Translations under genes and position numbers: made by a program
Notes under the pieces: model-generated
What the model saw: only the letters and a program-made list of their open reading frames with translations
Told to the model about the DNA's origin: nothing
The model's database searches: none
Assembly: GCF_020829665.1 (NCBI RefSeq)
Contig: NZ_JAIVFT010000013.1
Coordinates: 142,922-206,921, forward strand
Reading direction: 5' to 3'
From: Nostoc sp. CHAB 5824
Lineage (GTDB): Bacteria; Cyanobacteriota; Cyanobacteriia; Cyanobacteriales; Nostocaceae
Length of the DNA stretch: 64,000 bases
In this document: positions 53,406 to 63,419 of the stretch, piece by piece
How positions within the stretch are numbered: position 1 is the first letter of the stretch
Layout: every line of letters begins with the position of its first letter

Positions 53406-53753
53406 CTAACGATTGCTATTTAACACACGAAAATTACGGGCTTGCTCTTCTAACCTTGTGGCAAGGCGATCGCAAACCCGATTACACAAATCAAAAATCA
53501 TTTTATCTTCCACCCGGTAATAAGCGCAAGTTCCTTCACTGCGGCGGCTAAGGATACCTGCTTGCCACATTACCTTCAGGTGTTTTGACACATTTGCCTG
53601 AGAAGTTTGTGTTGCCTCTACCAACTCTTGCACGCATTTTTCTTCATCCCGTAGTAAGTGTAGTAGCCGCAGGCGCATCGGCTCACTCAACAGGCTGAAG
53701 TATTCAGCTACTTGTTGCACCACTTCTGGTGGTAAAGGCAACGTTTGTTTCAT
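53406..53753 (-). CDS. ArsR-family repressor
   Basis: 115 residues with the winged-helix HTH: SEPMRLRLLHLLRDEEKCVQELVEATQTSQANVSKHLKVMWQAGIL. The Cys in EKCVQE sits where ArsR/SmtB members bind metals or sense thiols. Regulates nearby genes or distant ones; no obvious operator is seen. Between GerMN gene (convergent) and accB. Confidence 0.88.
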   Translation of the reverse strand: MKQTLPLPPEVVQQVAEYFSLLSEPMRLRLLHLLRDEEKCVQELVEATQTSQANVSKHLKVMWQAGILSRRSEGTCAYYRVEDKMIFDLCNRVCDRLATRLEEQARNFRVLNSNR

Positions 53754-53829
53754 CAGGATTAACCCGCAAGGACTGAAAGTTTTAACAATGACTCATTTGG
53801 GATGACTCATTTCATATATAGATTAATAC

Positions 53830-54387
53830 TTAATCAGGGTTAATTCGCATCAAAGGTTGACCATATTCTACAGCGTCACCATTTTGGAGAAGAATTTCCA
53901 TTACCTGTCCAGAGACTTCAGCTTCAATTTCATTCATCAGCTTCATAGCCTCAATGATACAGACAGTTTGACCCTTGCGGACGCGATCGCCCACTTCCAC
54001 AAATGCCGCTTCCCCAGGTGCAGGAGCGCGATAAAACGTTCCCACCATTGGGGAAGGCACTTCTACTAATCTCTGGTCAATGGTTGAGGGAGGATTTACT
54101 GACAACTGTAATTGCGTCCCAGTCCCAGTATTCTCAAACACCCGACCTGTGGACACCTCCGCTACCTGACTCGTAGTGACCTGGTTTCCTGGAGGTGAAC
54201 TTGATGTTAATCCCGAACCTACCACACCGCCTAAGGTCGCTTGACCTACCGACAACATATGATTACTGATACTTACAGCCTTACGGACTGTAAGTTCAAA
54301 ATCATCGCTTTTGAGCGTCACTTCTGCAATATCTGTTTGTGCGATAGTTGCCAGTAGTTGGCGGATTTCATTAAAGTCCAATGGCAC
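53830..54387 (-). CDS. accB: biotin carboxyl carrier protein
   Basis: 185 residues. N-terminal ACC domain (DFNEIRQLLATIAQTDIAEV), a variable Pro/Ser/Thr-rich linker, and the biotinyl domain with VRKGQTVCIIEAMKLMNEIEA (biotin on the Lys of EAMKLM). Part of acetyl-CoA carboxylase, fatty-acid synthesis. Follows efp by 108 nt; the efp-accB order is common in cyanobacteria. Confidence 0.97.
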   Translation of the reverse strand: MPLDFNEIRQLLATIAQTDIAEVTLKSDDFELTVRKAVSISNHMLSVGQATLGGVVGSGLTSSSPPGNQVTTSQVAEVSTGRVFENTGTGTQLQLSVNPPSTIDQRLVEVPSPMVGTFYRAPAPGEAAFVEVGDRVRKGQTVCIIEAMKLMNEIEAEVSGQVMEILLQNGDAVEYGQPLMRINPD

Positions 54388-54495
54388 AGTTTTTATTACC
54401 TCGACCTATCCGTAAATGAGCATTTTAAGTGTGGCAGGGATTTAATCCCTATGTAGGGATTTAAATCGGGACTTGCATCTCCATAGAGATGAAAG

Positions 54496-55053
54496 TTATT
54501 CCCTGCTGATATACTTATCTTCCTGGGTATCAACTTTGATGCGTTCTCCTTGGGAAATAAACAAAGGAACCATCACAATTGCACCAGTTTCCAGAGTTGC
54601 TGGTTTTGAGCCACCTGTAGCAGTGTCACCTTTTAAACCTGGATCTGTTTGTATAATTTCCAGAACCACAGATTTAGGCAATTCTACTCCCAGCACTTGG
54701 TCGCCCCACCGAATAACTTCGGCTTCCATACCTTCCTTGAGGTATTTGACGCGATCGCCAATTTGTGCACGGGTCAATCTGCCTTCTTCGTAGGTTTCCA
54801 TATCCATAAAGACGAACTCATCGCCCTCTTTATAGGTATGCTGCATCGTACTTTTTTCTAGAGTGGCTTGCGGCACTGTTTCCCCGGCTCGGAACGTTTT
54901 TTCCATCACGCTCCCACTCTGGACATTTTTTAACTTAGTTCTTACAAAGGCGGAACCTTTGCCTGGCTTGACGTGCAGGAATTCTAGCACTCGCCATACA
55001 GACCCATCTAATACAATTGAAACACCGGGTCGAAAGTCGTTACTGGAGATCAT
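54496..55053 (-). CDS. efp: elongation factor P
   Basis: 185 residues. EF-P with the KOW-like N-terminus: NDFRPGVSIVLDGSVWRVLEFLHVKPGKGSAFVRTKLKN (Lys-loop KPGKGSAF), OB domains 2 and 3 (VLGVELPKSVVLEIIQTDPGLKGDTATGGSKPATLETGAIVMVPLFI). Relieves ribosome stalling at poly-Pro. First gene of the efp-accB unit. Confidence 0.98.
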   Translation of the reverse strand: MISSNDFRPGVSIVLDGSVWRVLEFLHVKPGKGSAFVRTKLKNVQSGSVMEKTFRAGETVPQATLEKSTMQHTYKEGDEFVFMDMETYEEGRLTRAQIGDRVKYLKEGMEAEVIRWGDQVLGVELPKSVVLEIIQTDPGLKGDTATGGSKPATLETGAIVMVPLFISQGERIKVDTQEDKYISRE

Positions 55054-55191
55054 GAAACTTGCAAATTTTGGAAGACAATCGGCATTTATTGTACCCTTCT
55101 AGGGTCGTCATTGGGCATTTGTCATTTGTCATTTATCCTCCGCCCTTAACGTGGGAAGATTATTGATGGGTTACGTCCAGTCAACAATTTA

Positions 55192-56319
55192 ATGCTGCAT
55201 TTGAGTTATCCCATGCTTAACTTATTAAAATCCTGGCTGAAGAACAGCCTAATGGCAATACTGCTGGTAACAATATTTTTAGGCATAACTACAGCTGGGT
55301 GGACTCCCTCTAGTAGCGCCGCGCTGCCAGCCGGCAACGCAATTACCGATGGCCAGGCTCTGTTGCGGTATGCACTCCCGATAGATAACAAACCTGTACG
55401 GCAACTACAAGCCAGTTTAGAGGACATCTCTGCTCAACTGCGGGCAAATCGGCGGTGGAGTGCTATTTCCAAGGACATCAGCAAAGCATCCCGCATTCTC
55501 GATAAACCCTCCCAAATCTTAACAAGCGTTCCCGAAGAACGCCAACCCCAAGCCGAAGCTTGGATTACCGAGTTGAAATCTGGGGTGGGCAAATTGCAAG
55601 AATTGGCAAACAGCAAAGATAAAGAACAAATTCTGCAAGAAAGAGGCAAACTTCTGAATCTCGTTACTGAGCTTGAAGAGTCAATGGTGAAAGAATTTCC
55701 CTTTGAAGTGCCTGCCCAGTATAGTAACCTGCCACAACTTAAAGGTCGTGCCACTGTAGAAATTAAAACCAACAAAGGCGATTTAACCCTTGTAGTGGAC
55801 GGTTATAGCGCTCCTGTCACTGCCGGTAATTTTGTAGATTTGGTTCAGAGGGGTTTTTATAATGGCTTAGAGTTTACCCGTTCTGAAGAATCTTACTTTC
55901 TGCAAACTGGAGATCCTGCTGGAAAAGACGTAGGTTTTATTGATCCAAACACGGGTAAATATCGCGCTATTCCCTTAGAAGTCTTAGTTCAGGATGATAA
56001 AGCACCTACCTATGGCATTACACTAGAAGAAGCTGGCCGTTACATCGATATGCCAGTTCTGCCTTTCTCTGCCTTTGGGGCAGTGGTAATGGCTCGTCCT
56101 GAAAGTGAAGTCAATGGTGGTTCATCACAATTTTTCTTCTTTCTGTTTGAACCAGAACTTACGCCCGCCGGACGCAACCTATTAGATGGCCGCTATGCTG
56201 TTTTTGGTTATCTCACCGAAGGCAAAGAAGTTTTGGATAAACTAAAAGCAGGTGACAAAATTGAATCGGCAACTGTGATTCAAGGAATAGAAAATCTGGT
56301 TGAGCCGCAAGCAGCATAA
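55192..56319 (+). CDS. peptidyl-prolyl isomerase, TLP40/CYP38-like
   Basis: 375 residues. An N-terminal export signal (about 14-45, ALP cleavage-like), a helical domain (about 50-185: LRYALPIDNKPVRQLQASLEDI, LDKPSQI, EAWITELKSGVGKLQELANSK), and a cyclophilin-type C-terminal domain (VEIKTNKGDLTLVVDGYSAP, FVDLVQRGFYNGLEFTR, GSSQFFFFLFEP, NLLDGRYAVFGYLTEG). Matches the lumenal CYP38 line that helps assemble photosystem II; here periplasm or thylakoid lumen. ATG 55213 is an alternative start. Confidence 0.92.
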   Translation: MLHLSYPMLNLLKSWLKNSLMAILLVTIFLGITTAGWTPSSSAALPAGNAITDGQALLRYALPIDNKPVRQLQASLEDISAQLRANRRWSAISKDISKASRILDKPSQILTSVPEERQPQAEAWITELKSGVGKLQELANSKDKEQILQERGKLLNLVTELEESMVKEFPFEVPAQYSNLPQLKGRATVEIKTNKGDLTLVVDGYSAPVTAGNFVDLVQRGFYNGLEFTRSEESYFLQTGDPAGKDVGFIDPNTGKYRAIPLEVLVQDDKAPTYGITLEEAGRYIDMPVLPFSAFGAVVMARPESEVNGGSSQFFFFLFEPELTPAGRNLLDGRYAVFGYLTEGKEVLDKLKAGDKIESATVIQGIENLVEPQAA

Positions 56320-56381
56320 GAAGAGAGCAGGGGGAGCAGGGGGAGAACAATTACTAACTCTTAACTCTTGTACAGACGCGA

Positions 56382-56969
56382 TTAATCGCGTCTCCCCTGA
56401 TTCAGATTTCCGGCAGTGAATATCTGATCAACTGCCATCGCTAATTCTGGAAAAGTCCGTGATACAATTTGCTGATTAGCAGTAAAAACTGTTTCTTCGT
56501 AAAATCCATCTTCCAGTAGTAACACCGAAATCTTCCCTTCTAGCGGATCTACAATCCAATATTCAGGAACCTCTAACGCCGCATATTCAGATCGCTTATG
56601 GCGATAGTCCCGTTTGACCAACTCTGGACTGACCACCTCGACAATTAATAACGGCGGTGACTGAAATACTGCTGAGGCATTCAACAATTCTCTGGCTTGT
56701 TCCACTGTCACTACACACAAATCAGTCAACCTAGATTTATTTCTACCCGTTCTCACCCCACTTTCCCGAAAACTCAGCCAAGGTGAGCTGCAACGTTTGA
56801 TTTCTGCATCTAATAATTGCTCAAGAAATTTGGCAATCAGAAAATGTTCAATAGTCGGTGGGTTCATTAGTTCTAGCTTGCCATCCACCAGTTCATAATG
56901 GAAACCGTTGCCATCATCATAGGTTAAGTACTCTTCAAACGTGATGCTGGTTACTGGTGTTGTTACCAT
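56382..56969 (-). CDS. Uma2-family (DUF820) nuclease-like protein
   Basis: 195 residues: ITFEEYLTYDDGNGFHYELVDGKLELMNPPTIEHF, SRLTDLCVVTVEQ, LIVEVVSPELVKRDYRHKR, EYWIVDPLEGKISVLLLEDGFY. Third Uma2 in the window. Target unknown. Confidence 0.9.
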   Translation of the reverse strand: MVTTPVTSITFEEYLTYDDGNGFHYELVDGKLELMNPPTIEHFLIAKFLEQLLDAEIKRCSSPWLSFRESGVRTGRNKSRLTDLCVVTVEQARELLNASAVFQSPPLLIVEVVSPELVKRDYRHKRSEYAALEVPEYWIVDPLEGKISVLLLEDGFYEETVFTANQQIVSRTFPELAMAVDQIFTAGNLNQGRRD

Positions 56970-57037
56970 CCCAACTGACTCCTAGACGATACCCTTATCT
57001 TAAACAGTAAAGCAAATCATCAGTTTTCTTAGTAATT

Positions 57038-58081
57038 TTGCAACACGGAAAACCGATTGTGAACAGTGAGTTATCTTATCAACAAGTAAAAGACATTGGT
57101 GAACAAGGTCTTTTAGAAAGATTGCAGCGCTTCTGTCCTCCAGAAATTATTGGCGATGATGCAGCAGTTTTGGTGACTGCACCAGAGCAATCTTTAGTAG
57201 TGACTACAGATGTGCTGGTTGATGGCGTACATTTTAGCAATGTTACCACTTCCCCAGAAGATGCTGGTTGGCGGGCTGCTGCTGCCAATTTATCAGATTT
57301 AGCAGCAATGGGTGCTTTCCCATTGGGAATTACCGTCGGGTTGGGACTCCCCGGTGAAATTAGGGTGAGTTGGGTTGAGCGGTTATACCAGGGAATTACA
57401 GAATGCCTGCAAAAATACAATACCTCAATTGTTGGAGGTGATGTCGTGCGATCGCCTGTGACTACTCTGGCAATTACCGCTTTTGGTCAAGTTAACCCTA
57501 GCCAAATTATCCGCCGTTCTGCTGCTGTTGTGGGAGATGCGATCGTCGTTACGGGCGTTCATGGAGCCTCCCGCGCTGGCTTAAAACTGCTCTTGCATCC
57601 CGAATTAGGACAAAAGCTCAAAGATGCAGAACGCACGGCTCTAATCCTCGCACACCAACGCCCACAGCCACGATTAGATGTCTTACCAGTACTCTGGAAA
57701 ATCTTAACTCCTAACTTCCAACTCCCCGTTGCTGGTATGGATAGCAGCGATGGTTTGGCAGATGCTATTATTCAAATTTGCCGCGTCAGTGGTGTTGGCG
57801 CTATGCTAGAACGCAGACAAATTTCCTTGCCAGCAGCTTTTGACCATTGGCTGACACAAGAGCAAGCGCTAGAATATGCTCTATACGGTGGCGAAGACTT
57901 TGAATTAGTGCTGTGCTTGCCACAAGAATTAGCATCAGCTTTCGTGCAATATCTTGGTCAAGGTGCTGCGATCGTGGGCAGGATTGTACCGGGATCAACA
58001 GTAATATTGCACGATGAACAAAAAGAATTCCCCGACCAAGTTCTGAGTCTTAGCCAGGGATTTCAACATTTTGGTCAATAG
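57038..58081 (+). CDS. thiL: thiamine-monophosphate kinase
   Basis: 347 residues from TTG 57038; GTG at 57059 is a good alternative start. ThiL signature: IIGDDAAVL, TTDVLVDGVHF, AAANLSDLAAMGAFPLGITVGLGLP, GGDVVRSPVTTLAITAFGQV, MDSSDGLADAIIQI, YGGEDFELVLCLP. Last step of thiamine diphosphate synthesis. Divergent from the Uma2 gene; convergent with gap2. Confidence 0.95.
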   Translation: MQHGKPIVNSELSYQQVKDIGEQGLLERLQRFCPPEIIGDDAAVLVTAPEQSLVVTTDVLVDGVHFSNVTTSPEDAGWRAAAANLSDLAAMGAFPLGITVGLGLPGEIRVSWVERLYQGITECLQKYNTSIVGGDVVRSPVTTLAITAFGQVNPSQIIRRSAAVVGDAIVVTGVHGASRAGLKLLLHPELGQKLKDAERTALILAHQRPQPRLDVLPVLWKILTPNFQLPVAGMDSSDGLADAIIQICRVSGVGAMLERRQISLPAAFDHWLTQEQALEYALYGGEDFELVLCLPQELASAFVQYLGQGAAIVGRIVPGSTVILHDEQKEFPDQVLSLSQGFQHFGQ

Positions 58082-58121
58082 TCTTTTGTGGTTTTTACAA
58101 TGACCAATGACCAATGACCAA

Positions 58122-59135
58122 TTATTGCCACTTTTCGGCTACCAATTCTGCCAAATCCAAAACTCGTTGGCTGTAACCCCACTCATTGTCATACCACGCC
58201 ATAACTTTTACTAAGTCATTGCCCATAACCAAAGTCAAGCTAGAATCGACAATCGAAGAAGCATCACTACCTTGATAATCGGAAGATACCAGTTCTAGCT
58301 CGCTATAGTCCAAAATGCCTTTGAGTGGGCCTTCGGCAGCATCTTTAAGAGCTTGATTAACTTCTTCAGTAATAGTACGCTTCTCAACCTGAACTACGAA
58401 ATCTACCATTGAGACGTTCGGGGTAGGTACGCGCAAGGCAACACCATTTAGTTTGCCTTTCAGGTCTGGGATAACCAGTGCCACTGCTTTTGCTGCACCA
58501 GTAGAGGTAGGTACAATGTTTATCGCTGCTGCCCTCGCCCGTCGCAAATCTCGGTGAGAAGCGTCTAGCAAGCGCTGGTCACCTGTATAGCTATGGGTAG
58601 TGGTCATCGTGCCTTTGATAATGCTGAACTTATCATTCAACACCTTGGCGATCGGTGCCAAGCAGTTGGTAGTACAGCTAGCGTTACTGATAATGTGGTG
58701 TTTGTTGTGGTCATAATCATGATGATTTACACCAACCACAAAAGTGCCATCCTCGTTTTTACCAGGAGCGGTAATCAGAACCTTCTTGGCTCCAGCATTT
58801 ACATGCTTGAGTGCTCCTTCTTTGCTAGTAAACACCCCTGTTGCTTCGATAATTAAGTCAATTCCCCAATCTTTCCAGGGCAAGTTTTCTGGGTTGCGAT
58901 CGGATACGCACTTAATGGTCTTACCGTTAACGATGATAGAGTTATCATCGGCACTAATCTCAGCACCTTTAATCTTGCCTAGCATCGAGTCATACTTCAG
59001 CAGGTGAGCATTAGTTCTAGGGTCTGACGTGTCATTAATAGCGACAAGATCGATTTTACTATTCTCTCTACCCACCCAGCAACGCGCAAAGTTACGTCCA
59101 ATCCGCCCGAAACCGTTAATTGCAACTCTAATCAC
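58122..59135 (-). CDS. gap2: glyceraldehyde-3-phosphate dehydrogenase, Calvin type
   Basis: 337 residues from GTG 59135 (AGAGGG 8-10 nt upstream); the ATG at 59186 would add 17 non-homologous residues. Rossmann VIRVAINGFGRIGRNFARC, catalytic SNASCTTNCLAP, CVSDRNPENLPW typical of the plastid/cyanobacterial gap2 form, TGAAKAVALVIPDLKGKLNG, and WYDNEWGYSQRVLDLAELV. Accepts NAD and NADP, works in the Calvin cycle in vegetative cells. Confidence 0.97.
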   Translation of the reverse strand: MIRVAINGFGRIGRNFARCWVGRENSKIDLVAINDTSDPRTNAHLLKYDSMLGKIKGAEISADDNSIIVNGKTIKCVSDRNPENLPWKDWGIDLIIEATGVFTSKEGALKHVNAGAKKVLITAPGKNEDGTFVVGVNHHDYDHNKHHIISNASCTTNCLAPIAKVLNDKFSIIKGTMTTTHSYTGDQRLLDASHRDLRRARAAAINIVPTSTGAAKAVALVIPDLKGKLNGVALRVPTPNVSMVDFVVQVEKRTITEEVNQALKDAAEGPLKGILDYSELELVSSDYQGSDASSIVDSSLTLVMGNDLVKVMAWYDNEWGYSQRVLDLAELVAEKWQ

Positions 59136-59251
59136 AGTGTCTTGCCCTCTGTATTTATGCTTATATGTTGATATCGTTGACCCCAATCATATCGTAAAGG
59201 GGGGGGGCACTTTTAACCATAAAGTGTTAGATCAATAAAAAAACACATAAT

Positions 59252-59902
59252 TTATTCAGATTTGTTCGAGTAGAGATTGTTGTTAGTGATATATGATCTT
59301 ACCGGTTCCGGGACTAAATAACGAATTGACTGGCGATCGCCTTTGGCGTTGAGGAAGTTATCGCGGCAAAGTTTGCGAATTAGACTTGACGAAACTCCTA
59401 CTAAAGGTATATTCAAGAGTTGCCAGTGAATGGTAAGTAACTGCTCCTTAAGTTGTTGCTCCACTTGCTTGCAGATTAATTTGCTTTGAGTTATAGTCTC
59501 ACCACCTAGCAGTCGGGGTGCGATTAACCAATCACACATTTGTGCTAGTTCGTGTCCACGGTACCAACGGGGTAAGGTTTGGAAAGTATCCAAGCCCACA
59601 ATCCAGTACCAGTGAGTATTTGGGTAAGAAGCAGATAAATCGATCAGTGTGTTAATTGCATAGGAAGTCCCAGAGCGATTTGTCTCCACTAGTGAGATAG
59701 TAAATGCTGGGTTGTCTTTTGTAGCTAATTGCAGCATTTCCACACGATGCTCAAACAAAGCTGCTTCTTTGTGTGGAGGATTTAAGGATGGCACCCAAAT
59801 TACCTTTTCAAGAGATACTTGATGCAAAGCTGTCTCGGCTACGAGCAGGTGTCCCCAATGAATTGGATCAAATGTGCCACCAAAAATTGCTAGTTGCTGC
59901 AT
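59252..59902 (-). CDS. nadD: nicotinate-nucleotide adenylyltransferase
   Basis: 216 residues from the ATG at 59902; the frame is open to 59950, but MQQLAIFGGTFDPIHWGH puts the nucleotidyl-transfer motif (H-x-G-H) at the usual place. VIWVPSLNPPHK and ISSSLIRK-like VSSSLIRKL motifs. NAD synthesis. Confidence 0.95.
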   Translation of the reverse strand: MQQLAIFGGTFDPIHWGHLLVAETALHQVSLEKVIWVPSLNPPHKEAALFEHRVEMLQLATKDNPAFTISLVETNRSGTSYAINTLIDLSASYPNTHWYWIVGLDTFQTLPRWYRGHELAQMCDWLIAPRLLGGETITQSKLICKQVEQQLKEQLLTIHWQLLNIPLVGVSSSLIRKLCRDNFLNAKGDRQSIRYLVPEPVRSYITNNNLYSNKSE

Positions 59903-59950
59903 CCAGTTATGCCTGGGTTTTATGCAATTGAAAAATAGTTTCATTACCAA

Positions 59951-60304
59951 TGTACTATTGTAGTCAATTCATGCCTAGACTTGATGCAATTTAAAATCAG
60001 TTTCACTAACAATGTATTATGTAGCCAATTCCAGTAAGGTAGCCAAAAATATGTATTTGACATTACAAGAATTTCTTTCCCGATGCGATCAAAACTTTCA
60101 GAATAATCTTAACAACAGTTCAGAAATAGCAAAAACCTCCAACCAAGGTAAAATCATTCTGAACAAGCAAAATCAGAGCAGAAATATCATCTGGGCATCA
60201 AACAGAAACATGATATAGGAGCAGTTACGGTAAAAATCAAATTCCTGTTATGATACGCGTGTCATTTGTGATTATGGTGTGGTGTGGTGTAAAAGGAGCA
60301 AGAA
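59951..60304. other. intergenic region before murC
   Basis: 354 nt. A 68-codon open frame (60012-60218) exists, Asn/Gln-rich and without family motif or strong ribosome site; I do not call it a gene. A purine-rich GTAAAAGGAGCAAGAA at 60287-60302 is the murC ribosome site. TGTGATTATGGTGTGGTGTGGTG (60266-60288) is a short imperfect repeat of GTGTG. Confidence 0.45.
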
Positions 60305-61768
60305 ATGACTAATTCTGTAGATTTTAGTGGTAGACCATTTCATTTCATTGGCATCGGTGGTATAGGTATGTCTGCTCTGGCATACGTTCTCGCAAAGCGT
60401 CAATTTCCAGTATCAGGTTCGGATCTTCGTCCTAACCACATTACGCATAAGTTAGAATCTATCGGTGCTCATATTTTTGGTAGACAAGAGGCAAGTAATC
60501 TCGAATTTTTTCGCCCTCAGGTATTGGCGAATGCAGTAGTATTAAATTCACAAGAAGAATTACCTACTGCTACTAACTCAAAACTGCCTCAAGTCATTTG
60601 TTCAACAGCAATTAACACGAATAATTTAGAATACAAAGCAGCATTAGAATTAGGTTGCCCAATTTTACATCGTTCAGATGTACTGGCAGCTTTAATTGCC
60701 GATTATCACAGTATTGCAGTAGCAGGGACACACGGCAAAACTACAACCAGTAGCATGATTGGCTATATGCTTCTGGAAGCAGGTCTAGACCCAACGATTT
60801 TAGTAGGTGGCGAAGTCAATGCTTGGGAAGGTAATGCTCGATTGGGACAAAGCCAATATTTGGTAGCCGAAGCAGATGAATCTGATGGTTCCTTGGTAAA
60901 ACACGCTCCACAGATTGGCATTATTACCAATATTGAACTCGATCATCCAGACCATTACGATACATTAGAAGAAGTAATTGACATCTTCCAGACATTTGCT
61001 AAGGGTTGTAAAACGTTGATAGGTAGCATTGACTGTGCTACAGTGCGCGATCGCTTGCAACCCACAATCAGCTACAGCTTATACTCAGATACCGATGCTG
61101 ATTACACCGTCACTAATATTGATTATCGTGCTGATGGTACCACAGCTTTAGTTTGGGAAAGAGGCAAAGCTTTGGGTGTGTTGAAGTTGCGGCTGCTAAG
61201 TCGGCACAATCTCAGCAATGCCTTGGCAGCAGTGGCTGTTGGTCGGATATTGGGCTTAGAATTTGGAGAAATTGCCAAAGGTATTGCCACCTTTGAAGGA
61301 GCAAGACGCCGCTTTGAGTTCCGGGGTGAAGTCGATGGCATTACCTTCATTGATGACTATGCTCATCATCCTAGCGAGATTCGCGCTACTCTCGCCGCAG
61401 CACGTTTACAAGCAAGACCAGGGCAAAGAGTTGTTGCCATCTTCCAACCCCATCGCTATAGCCGTACACTGACCTTTTTAGAAGAATTTGCCGAGTCATT
61501 TATCCATGCTGATTTGGTTGTGCTGACTGATATTTACAGTGCAGGTGAACCCAATTTAGGGCAAATTAGTGGTGAACATCTAGCGGCGGAAATTGCTAAA
61601 CAGCATTTGCAGGTAGTTTATCAACCAACTTTACCCTCAGTATGTGAGTTTTTGCTGCAAACACTACGCCCAGGAGACTTGGCGTTGTTTTTGGGGGCTG
61701 GAAACTTGAATCAGGTGATTCCTGAAATAATTACGACACTTTGTGAGCCTGCTAAAGCCACATCCTAA
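60305..61768 (+). CDS. murC: UDP-N-acetylmuramate-L-alanine ligase
   Basis: 487 residues. FIGIGGIGMSALAYVLA, ATP site AGTHGKTTTSSMIGYMLLEAG, EADESDGSLV, NIELDHPDHY, FIDDYAHHPSEIRATLAA, FQPHRYSRT. Adds L-Ala to UDP-MurNAc, cytoplasmic peptidoglycan step. Followed by murB on the same strand; AAAAGGAG ribosome site. Confidence 0.97.
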   Translation: MTNSVDFSGRPFHFIGIGGIGMSALAYVLAKRQFPVSGSDLRPNHITHKLESIGAHIFGRQEASNLEFFRPQVLANAVVLNSQEELPTATNSKLPQVICSTAINTNNLEYKAALELGCPILHRSDVLAALIADYHSIAVAGTHGKTTTSSMIGYMLLEAGLDPTILVGGEVNAWEGNARLGQSQYLVAEADESDGSLVKHAPQIGIITNIELDHPDHYDTLEEVIDIFQTFAKGCKTLIGSIDCATVRDRLQPTISYSLYSDTDADYTVTNIDYRADGTTALVWERGKALGVLKLRLLSRHNLSNALAAVAVGRILGLEFGEIAKGIATFEGARRRFEFRGEVDGITFIDDYAHHPSEIRATLAAARLQARPGQRVVAIFQPHRYSRTLTFLEEFAESFIHADLVVLTDIYSAGEPNLGQISGEHLAAEIAKQHLQVVYQPTLPSVCEFLLQTLRPGDLALFLGAGNLNQVIPEIITTLCEPAKATS

Positions 61769-61892
61769 GTGGAGGCTTTGCGAAGTTTTATTTCTGAGCA
61801 AAGCGTCCGTCTAGCAACGGTTCCATAGGTTAACTCTATTACCGTATCTTTGCGGTAAATAAATGTAAAAATTTTACCAAAACAAAGTAAAG

Positions 61893-62891
61893 ATGACCAT
61901 TTCCCAGGCAGCTGGAAACGTCTGCACAGTTTCTGCTTTGAATACAAAGAAACATCAAACAACTAATTCGGTGGATAGTGAAATAATTTATTTACCTAAT
62001 ACTGATTGTGCGATCAAGCCTCAAGCTTCTTTGTCAGCGTTTACTTCCTATAGAGTTGGGGGAGCAGCTGATTTGTACGTTGCCCCCCAAAACTTAGAAG
62101 CACTGCAAGCAAGTCTTAAATACGCAAAAGAACGTAATTTAAAGGTGACAACGCTGGGAGCAGGTTCTAACTTGCTAGTGAGCGATCGTGGTATATCAGG
62201 CTTAGTCATTGCTACTCGTCATCTCCGCTTCAGCAACTTTGACCCCCAAACCGGTCAATTAACCGTTGCTGCTGGAGAATCAATTCCTAGCTTGGCATTG
62301 GCAGCAGCAGAATTAGGATGGCAAGGATTGGAGTGGGCTGTTGGTATCCCTGGAACAGCCGGAGGTGCCGTGGTGATGAATGCAGGGGCACATAATAGCT
62401 GTATCGCAGATATGTTAGTTAGCGCCCAGGTACTTTCACCCGATGGCACACTGGAAACTCTTACCCCCGATCAGTTAGGTTACAGCTACCGGACTTCATT
62501 ATTACAGGGTGGCGATCGCATAGTCACCCAAGCCACTTTACAACTCGCGCCAGGTGCAGACCCAGCAAAAGTTATAGCAATCACCAAAGAACACAAAAAG
62601 CATCGCTTAAGCACCCAACCATACAACTTCCCCAGTTGTGGTAGTGTGTTCCGCAATCCCAAACCTTACAGTGCTGGCTGGCTAATTGAACAAACTGGTC
62701 TGAAAGGTTACCAAATTGGTGGAGCACAAGTAGCATTACTCCATGCTAATTTTATCGTTAACCGGGGTGGGGCAAAAGCTAGTGATATCTTCTGTCTCAT
62801 TCGCCACATCCAACATCAAGTACAAGAACGCTGGTCTATTAATTTAGAGCCAGAAGTTAAAATGATCGGAGAGTTTCAAGGTGCTTGTTAA
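61893..62891 (+). CDS. murB: UDP-N-acetylenolpyruvoylglucosamine reductase
   Basis: 332 residues. After an N-terminal extension of about 45 residues come TSYRVGGAADLY, GAGSNLLVSDRG (FAD), VGIPGTAGGAVVMNAGAH, NFPSCGSVFRNP (active Ser) and QTGLKGYQIGGAQVALLHANFIVN. Makes UDP-MurNAc. 124 nt after murC; murC-murB neighbourhood is usual in cyanobacteria. Confidence 0.97.
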   Translation: MTISQAAGNVCTVSALNTKKHQTTNSVDSEIIYLPNTDCAIKPQASLSAFTSYRVGGAADLYVAPQNLEALQASLKYAKERNLKVTTLGAGSNLLVSDRGISGLVIATRHLRFSNFDPQTGQLTVAAGESIPSLALAAAELGWQGLEWAVGIPGTAGGAVVMNAGAHNSCIADMLVSAQVLSPDGTLETLTPDQLGYSYRTSLLQGGDRIVTQATLQLAPGADPAKVIAITKEHKKHRLSTQPYNFPSCGSVFRNPKPYSAGWLIEQTGLKGYQIGGAQVALLHANFIVNRGGAKASDIFCLIRHIQHQVQERWSINLEPEVKMIGEFQGAC

Positions 62892-63066
62892 AACTTTCAA
62901 TTCAGGGGATGGGGATTGGGGAGATGTAGTCTAAGCAATACTCAATAGCCAATGCCTCATGCCCAATTTCAGGATGCATTAATTATTGGTAAAAAAAGAG
63001 TCAAATTCCTTACCGCATCTATAATTGAATTTGATTTGTTATTCAACGCCACGCGTAAAAATAATT

Positions 63067-63414
63067 ATGACAGGAAAAGGACAGGGATTCGGCTTTGGCT
63101 TAGGAAAGATGAAGGAACTAGCTGAAGCTTTTAAGAAAGCGCAGCAAGTTCAAGAAGGTGCAAAGCGACTCCAAGAAGAATTGGAGCAAATGGAGATTCT
63201 AGGAGAATCTGGCGGTGGTCTGGTGAAGGTGATTGTCAGTGGGAACCAAGAACCCAAACGGGTAGAAATTTCTCCAGATGCTCTAGGCGAAGGTGCAGAA
63301 GTACTTTCCGATCTTGTGACAGTAGCAATGAAAGAAGCTTACAACAAGTCCACAGCAACCATGCGGGAACGTATGGAAGAACTAACCAGTGGGTTGGAGT
63401 TACCTGGATTTTAG
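63067..63414 (+). CDS. ebfC: YbaB/EbfC nucleoid-associated protein
   Basis: 115 residues from the ATG at 63067 (frame open to 63025). GKGQGFGFGLGKMKELAEAFKKAQQVQEGAKRLQEELEQ, then GLVKVIVSGNQEPKRVEISPDAL and the helical end MRERMEELTSGLELPGF. Dimeric DNA-binding protein. Confidence 0.94.
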   Translation: MTGKGQGFGFGLGKMKELAEAFKKAQQVQEGAKRLQEELEQMEILGESGGGLVKVIVSGNQEPKRVEISPDALGEGAEVLSDLVTVAMKEAYNKSTATMRERMEELTSGLELPGF

Positions 63415-63419
63415 TCATT